Source: JBOGED01 sp050743625 (GTDB lineage: Bacteria > Actinomycetota > Nitriliruptoria > Euzebyales > Egibacteraceae). Taken from it: DNA of 9,307 bases. This document shows, piece after piece, positions 6,154-9,307 of the stretch. A program made the position numbers and the translations under genes. How positions within the stretch are numbered: position 1 is the first letter of the stretch; each line of letters opens with the position of its first letter. The DNA lies in the NCBI GenBank assembly GCA_050743625.1, contig JBOGED010000472.1, forward strand, positions 1 through 9,307. Reading direction: 5' to 3'. The notes beneath the pieces are model-generated. The model was not told the origin of the DNA and searched no databases. It was given only the letters and a program-made list of their open reading frames with translations.

Positions 6154-6178
6154 CTCTCCTCGCTTGTGCCGAGGAGGG
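6154..6178 (+). terminator. Hairpin, likely terminator after the sugar nucleotidyltransferase
   Basis: CTCCTCG (6156-6162) and CGAGGAG (6170-6176) pair perfectly around a 7-nt loop, and two more pairs (one G-U) extend the stem to 9 bp. It starts 45 bp after the stop codon. No T-run follows, which is common for actinobacterial terminators. It could serve both convergent genes. Confidence 0.5.
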
Positions 6179-6212
6179 GCATATCGGGAGCATATGTAAC
6201 CGACGAGCAACG

Positions 6213-6240
6213 CCGCGAGGCCCAGGCGTGGGATGCGCGG
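6213..6240 (-). terminator. Hairpin, possible terminator of the LLM oxidoreductase gene
   Basis: A nested stem: CCGCG/CGCGG (6213-6217/6236-6240), a 3x3 internal loop, then CCCA/TGGG (6221-6224/6229-6232) with a 4-nt loop. It lies 32 bp beyond the stop of the minus-strand gene. Also in this spacer is a small CATAT/ATATG hairpin at 6180-6196. No gene is seen in 6109-6272. Confidence 0.35.
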
Positions 6241-6272
6241 TCCGGCGTTAAAGGAATTTCGGCGACGGGCCA

Positions 6273-7229
6273 TTAGGTGCCGGCGAGCCGGGCCACGAGT
6301 GGAGCGGTGGCCTCGACGTCCCCACCGAGGTTGAAGCAAGAGAACCCGTACCGTTCCCTACGCTCCTGCAAGCCCTCTACGCACTGCTCCACGCTACCGG
6401 AGAGCACTGCCGGAGAATCGGCGAGCAGGGCGGGATCCGCCTGGAGCGCCGCCGCGTGGCTCGACACGTATGCACGGGTACGGCTTGCGGGCGTGGTGAC
6501 GTCGCAGATGAACAGGCTGAACTGGAGTTCGAAGTCGTCGATGGAGCGGCCGGACTTGGCCGCCGCCTCATGGACCCATCGAAGCTTTCGTGCGGTTTGG
6601 TCGGCGCTGAGATCCCTGGCCGTAGCGGGCGAGCATAACCCATGCCGGAGATTTGGGTGCACGCTCACAATGTCTGCCTCGCGGGCTGCCAGAGAAAGCA
6701 CATGCCGGCCGCCGCCACCCAGAACGAACGGGGGATACGGGTGCTGCACCGGCTTGGGGAGCCCGTCCAGAGTGCTGATCTGGTAATAGCGCCCTTTGTA
6801 GCTGAAGGGAGAAGCGGAAAAAAGGCCCTTCAGAATCGTCACCGACTCTTGCAGGCGATCGATGCGGACGCCCGGCGAGTCGAAAAGGATCCCTGAAGCC
6901 TCGTAGTCACTGATCATCCACCCGGCACCGAGTCCTATCTCCACACGTCCGCCCGAAAAAGCGTCGATCGTTGCCAGCGCTTTGTGCAACACGGCGGGAT
7001 GGCGATAGTCGTTGCTCAGCATGAGCGACTGGATCCGAAGGCGCGTCGTGGCTTCGGCTGCCGCCATCATCGCGATCGTCGCTTCCATCTCCCAGGCCTG
7101 GGTCAAATGTTCGGACACTGAGATGGCCGAGAAGCCGAGATCCTCGATCCGCCGCACTGCTTCGCGCCACCGTTCCGGCGCTCCGTCAAGACGCGGAACC
7201 GAGGCGACGAATCGAAACGGACGCACCAC
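6273..7229 (-). CDS. F420-dependent LLM-class oxidoreductase
   Basis: This is a luciferase-like monooxygenase-fold (TIM barrel) protein of the actinobacterial F420-dependent group, most like the MSMEG_2516-type family (TIGR03621). These enzymes use reduced deazaflavin F420 for hydride transfer to varied substrates. With GTG at 7227-7229 it has 318 residues and opens VVRPFRFVASVPRLDG. Visible motifs are: GFSAISVSEHLTQAWE (about 32-47), LRIQSLMLSNDYRHPAVLHKALATIDAFSGGRVEIGLGAGW (about 64-104) and PPFVLGGGGRHVLSLAAREADIVSVHP (about 166-192). The start follows AGGAGGG by 7 nt; the longer in-frame ATG at 7334 would add 35 residues that are not LLM-like and would cover the control region. It is convergent with the sugar nucleotidyltransferase and divergent from the dioxygenase. 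The substrate is unknown; oxidation or reduction of a locus product is possible. Confidence 0.9.
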   Translation of the reverse strand: MVRPFRFVASVPRLDGAPERWREAVRRIEDLGFSAISVSEHLTQAWEMEATIAMMAAAEATTRLRIQSLMLSNDYRHPAVLHKALATIDAFSGGRVEIGLGAGWMISDYEASGILFDSPGVRIDRLQESVTILKGLFSASPFSYKGRYYQISTLDGLPKPVQHPYPPFVLGGGGRHVLSLAAREADIVSVHPNLRHGLCSPATARDLSADQTARKLRWVHEAAAKSGRSIDDFELQFSLFICDVTTPASRTRAYVSSHAAALQADPALLADSPAVLSGSVEQCVEGLQERRERYGFSCFNLGGDVEATAPLVARLAGT

Positions 7230-7236
7230 GACCGCA

Positions 7237-7243
7237 CCCTCCT
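7237..7243 (-). promoter_or_regulatory. Ribosome binding site deciding the LLM oxidoreductase start
   Basis: Strong minus-strand AGGAGGG, 7 nt before GTG 7227-7229 (a second GTG follows at 7224-7226). It argues against the ATG at 7334. Confidence 0.7.
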
Positions 7244-7301
7244 GAAGAGACAACATGGCGACAAAGTGGCAGATCAGACATAAGCTCAGCCCGTCCAGTC
7301 C

Positions 7302-7330
7302 TTGACCTGCAGCCGCCTGAAGTTTATCAT
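7302..7330 (+). promoter_or_regulatory. Housekeeping-type promoter for the dioxygenase gene
   Basis: TTGACC (7302-7307) and TATCAT (7325-7330) are separated by 17 bp, a good sigma-70/SigA match. Transcription would start near 7337. A perfect 6-bp inverted repeat, CCGCCT (7313-7318) and AGGCGG (7337-7342), brackets the -10 and could be an operator. Confidence 0.55.
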
Positions 7331-7353
7331 TCACGTAGGCGGATGATTGTCAA
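7323..7353 (-). promoter_or_regulatory. Possible promoter for the LLM oxidoreductase gene
   Basis: On the minus strand TTGACA (complement of 7348-7353) is a perfect -35. GATAAA (complement of 7323-7328) is a 4/6 -10 at a longish 19-bp spacing. Its -10 overlaps the -10 of the plus-strand promoter, so the two would interfere. Weaker than the plus-strand call. Confidence 0.35.
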
Positions 7354-8321
7354 GTCTTTGCGGGCACCCGAGCTCTGGGCGGAAGGGAAGGTCGGTCACC
7401 ATTAGCGCGGTTTTTTATAATTCTTCGTGCGGTGATGAAGAACGTCGGCAGGCATTGTACGAAGGCGCGTTCTTTGTTTTTCAGCCGCGGCGGTGCACGG
7501 TGGTGTTATGCGATCATATGCGGGAAATGATCGAAAGCGCGTTCGCGCCACACGATCCGCGCATAATCCACGAGGTATTGCCGGTCGAGCGCTGCGTCGA
7601 GATCCTCGCGAGGCTAAAGCCGGCGTTCATCCACCACCCGAGAACCAAGGTCTTGGTCCAGGAAGTGCTCGAGGACTTCGGCTGTGACCGTGATCAAGTC
7701 TTCTTCGACGTTCCCCGGATGCGCAGTGCGTACCCGACCGATTACCTGACGGCGGGTATCGCATACGCGTTCCACCCTCACCGCGACACCTGGTATTCAG
7801 CGCCGTATGCGCAGCTGAATTGGTGGCTTCCAGCCTACGAGATCCTGCCGGGCAACGGTATGGCCTTCCACCCGCGCTACTTCGCAAGACCGGTGAAGAA
7901 CGACTCTGAGATCTATAACTACTACCTGTGGAACGCGCAGAGCCGTGGGACGGCTGCCAAATATATAAAGGCGGACACCCGGCAGCAGCCCAAGCCACAG
8001 GAGGCGATCGATCGCACGTCCGAGCTGCGACTGGTGTGCCCGCCTGGCGGGATCATCCTGTTCTCCGGCGCTCAGTTGCACGAGACGGTTCCGAACACGA
8101 CGGGTTTGGTGCGGTACAGCATGGATTTTCGTACGGTCCATGCCGGCGATCTCCTTGCCGGGCGCGCGGCCCCGAACGTGGACGCGCGTTGCACAGGCAC
8201 CACATTGCGGGATTACTCGCGGCTGAGCGACCTCAGCGGTTTTCCGGAGCAAATCGTTGCATTGTATGACGACGACACCGCTGGGCAGGGAGACCTGGTC
8301 TACCTGGGGACGAGCGGTTGA
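7347..8321 (+). CDS. Fe(II)/2-oxoglutarate dioxygenase, phytanoyl-CoA dioxygenase-like
   Basis: This is a predicted non-heme iron oxygenase. It has 324 residues from TTG 7347, the only standard start before the apparent domain. Iron ligands are visible as HRD in AFHPHRDTWYSAPYAQLNWWLP (His145, Asp147) and the distal His245 in LFSGAQLHETVPN. Arg256 in GLVRYSMDFRTV fits the 2-oxoglutarate carboxylate site. The protein also has GMAFHPRYFARPVKNDSEIYNYYLWNAQSRG (about 171-201). Domain-like sequence begins only near VFYNSSCGDEERRQALYEG (residue 22 on). The first 18 codons lack strong third-position GC, so the true start may be the ATT at 7401, which has a better ribosome site (GGAAGGGAAGG, 7381-7391). 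The substrate is unknown; hydroxylation of a small molecule, lipid or sugar-linked group is possible. Its stop lies 12 bp before the start of the next gene, so they are probably co-transcribed. Confidence 0.85.
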   Translation: MSSLCGHPSSGRKGRSVTISAVFYNSSCGDEERRQALYEGAFFVFQPRRCTVVLCDHMREMIESAFAPHDPRIIHEVLPVERCVEILARLKPAFIHHPRTKVLVQEVLEDFGCDRDQVFFDVPRMRSAYPTDYLTAGIAYAFHPHRDTWYSAPYAQLNWWLPAYEILPGNGMAFHPRYFARPVKNDSEIYNYYLWNAQSRGTAAKYIKADTRQQPKPQEAIDRTSELRLVCPPGGIILFSGAQLHETVPNTTGLVRYSMDFRTVHAGDLLAGRAAPNVDARCTGTTLRDYSRLSDLSGFPEQIVALYDDDTAGQGDLVYLGTSG

Positions 8322-8326
8322 GGGAG
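8321..8326 (+). promoter_or_regulatory. Ribosome binding site deciding the start of the Cys-rich protein
   Basis: AGGGAG overlaps the dioxygenase stop by one base. It is 7 nt before ATG 8334 but only 1 nt before ATG 8328, so ATG 8334 is favoured. Confidence 0.5.
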
Positions 8327-8333
8327 CATGCAG

Positions 8334-9307
8334 ATGCGGGTGAGGGAAGCAACCCAAGCGCGCGTGCTCAACCTACGGGTGGGTGAGCTCGTACGGGTTC
8401 GAAGCAAGGGAGAGATTCTCGCGACGCTCGACGAGGAAGGTGAGCTGGACTCGCTCCCGCTCATGCCCGAGATGCTGCAGTTCTGCGGCCAGCAGCTCGT
8501 CGTCTACAAGGTGGCGCACAAGCTGTGCGACACGATCGAATTCAAGGGTATGCGGCGGATGGAACAAGCCGTGCATCTCGAGGGCGCGCGTTGCGGCGGG
8601 GAGGCGCACGGAGGGTGCCAGGCTGGTTGCTTGATCTATTGGAAGGAGGCCTGGCTCGAGCGCGTGAACTCTATCGGCAACGGCGAGGTGACGGCTGGTT
8701 ATCCCGCTGAGGCTGGGCGGTGCACGCTTCCGATCCTGACCGCCGCGACCCGCAAGGAGCCCACGCCGGCCGGCGAGGAGGTGTTCTCGTGCCAGGCGAC
8801 CGAGATCTTACGGGCAGCTCCCGAGTACCTGCCGTTCCGCGATATCGGGCAGTACGTGCAGGACATCCGCTCGGGAAACGTGGGGGTGCGCGCCACCCTG
8901 CACGCGTTTGCCGTCGGGCTGTTCAACCGTGTACAGGAATACAGCAGGCGGGGATTGCCGAGGGCGCTGTGGTTCCGCGGCGGGTTGCGGTGGGGCTTCC
9001 TTGAGGGGAAGGCCGCCAAGACCCCGACGGGGCGGACGGATCTGCAACCTGGTGACCTGGTCCAGGTGAAGCCCGTGGACGAGATCCTGCGGACCGTGAA
9101 CGCGGGTCTGCTCAACCGCGGACTGTCGTTCGACCAAGAGATGGTGAAGTACTGCGGCCAGCACGCGCGGGTGCTCCGCCGCGTCAACAGGATCGTGGAC
9201 GACAAGACGGGGAAGATGCTCGAGCTGTCCAACCCCTGCATCGTGTTGGACAACGTCGTCTGCTCCGGGGACTACAACGTGAGCTGTCCCCGAGCGATCT
9301 ATCCCTA
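8334..9307 (+). CDS. Cys-rich protein with a duplicated domain, incomplete at window end
   Basis: The frame stays open to the window edge (324 residues, C-terminus missing). I cannot assign a function. Two copies of one domain are visible at about 17-111 and 240-324. Each starts GELVRVRSKGEIL or GDLVQVKPVDEIL, an SH3-like strand pattern, followed by FCGQQLVVYK or YCGQHARVLR and then a Cys cluster. In copy 1 this is RCGGEAHGGCQAGCLIYWKEAWL; in copy 2 it is VCSGDYNVSCPRAIYP, cut by the edge. Paired cysteines (51 and 274, 87 and 310, 95/99 and 318) suggest a metal or disulfide site. No signal peptide or membrane segment is seen. The middle part (about 150-235, with LHAFAVGLFNRVQEYSRRGLP) is helical. 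It follows the dioxygenase gene by 12 bp, pointing to a shared operon and perhaps a shared product. Confidence 0.75.
   Translation, partial: MRVREATQARVLNLRVGELVRVRSKGEILATLDEEGELDSLPLMPEMLQFCGQQLVVYKVAHKLCDTIEFKGMRRMEQAVHLEGARCGGEAHGGCQAGCLIYWKEAWLERVNSIGNGEVTAGYPAEAGRCTLPILTAATRKEPTPAGEEVFSCQATEILRAAPEYLPFRDIGQYVQDIRSGNVGVRATLHAFAVGLFNRVQEYSRRGLPRALWFRGGLRWGFLEGKAAKTPTGRTDLQPGDLVQVKPVDEILRTVNAGLLNRGLSFDQEMVKYCGQHARVLRRVNRIVDDKTGKMLELSNPCIVLDNVVCSGDYNVSCPRAIYP

Noticed and set aside
5149..6339. 396-codon minus-strand frame opposite the sugar nucleotidyltransferase
   Set aside because: The overlapped plus-strand gene has a strong ribosome site and intact RfbF-type motifs; the minus frame shows no recognisable protein.
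7230..7334. N-terminal extension of the LLM oxidoreductase from ATG 7334
   Set aside because: The 35 extra residues are not LLM-like and would span the promoter region, while a strong AGGAGGG sits right before GTG 7229.
7797..8357. 186-codon minus-strand frame opposite the dioxygenase
   Set aside because: A mirror of the coding frame with no family features; the plus strand shows the HxD and distal His ligands.

Overview
The window is high-GC DNA with strong G/C preference at third codon positions, GTG/TTG starts and an F420-type luciferase-like oxidoreductase. This points to an actinobacterium (Actinomycetota). No genus can be named from the sequence alone. The content is that of an exopolysaccharide or secondary-metabolite island. 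Small transcription units switch strand five times along the window, and there is no transposase, tRNA, rRNA or CRISPR array.

Layout: (1) 1-347 is gene-free and rich in inverted repeats, including a 17-bp palindrome at 65-81 and a set of hairpins that could act as an RNA leader. (2) 348-1880 (+) is a polyprenyl-phosphate sugar-1-phosphate transferase, the membrane enzyme that starts exopolysaccharide repeat units. (3) 1905-5161 (-) is a probable four-gene operon, in transcription order: an NTP_transf_5-type nucleotidyltransferase-fold protein, a lasso-peptide-B2-like transglutaminase-fold protein split by a one-base frameshift, a PqqD-like protein (RiPP recognition element fold), and a two-lobed GNAT-like acetyltransferase. 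(4) 5299-6108 (+) is a sugar-1-phosphate nucleotidyltransferase of the glucose-1-phosphate cytidylyltransferase type. (5) 6109-6272 is a convergent spacer with two good hairpins. (6) 6273-7229 (-) is an F420-dependent LLM-class oxidoreductase. (7) 7230-7400 is a divergent control region with face-to-face promoter matches. (8) 7347-8321 (+) is an Fe(II)/2-oxoglutarate (phytanoyl-CoA dioxygenase-like) oxygenase. It is followed closely by (9) 8334 to the window end (+), an incomplete Cys-rich protein built from two copies of one domain.

The sugar transferase and the nucleotidyltransferase fit together directly: one makes an activated sugar, the other loads a sugar phosphate on the lipid carrier. 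The minus-strand operon is the most unusual part. PqqD-like and B2-like proteins normally bind and cleave the leader of a ribosomal peptide, and nucleotidyltransferase-fold and acetyltransferase proteins are plausible tailoring enzymes. However, the window shows no asparagine-synthetase-like cyclase and no convincing precursor. Either those genes lie outside the window, or this is a RiPP-like module put to another use in a polysaccharide locus. The second possibility is inference only.
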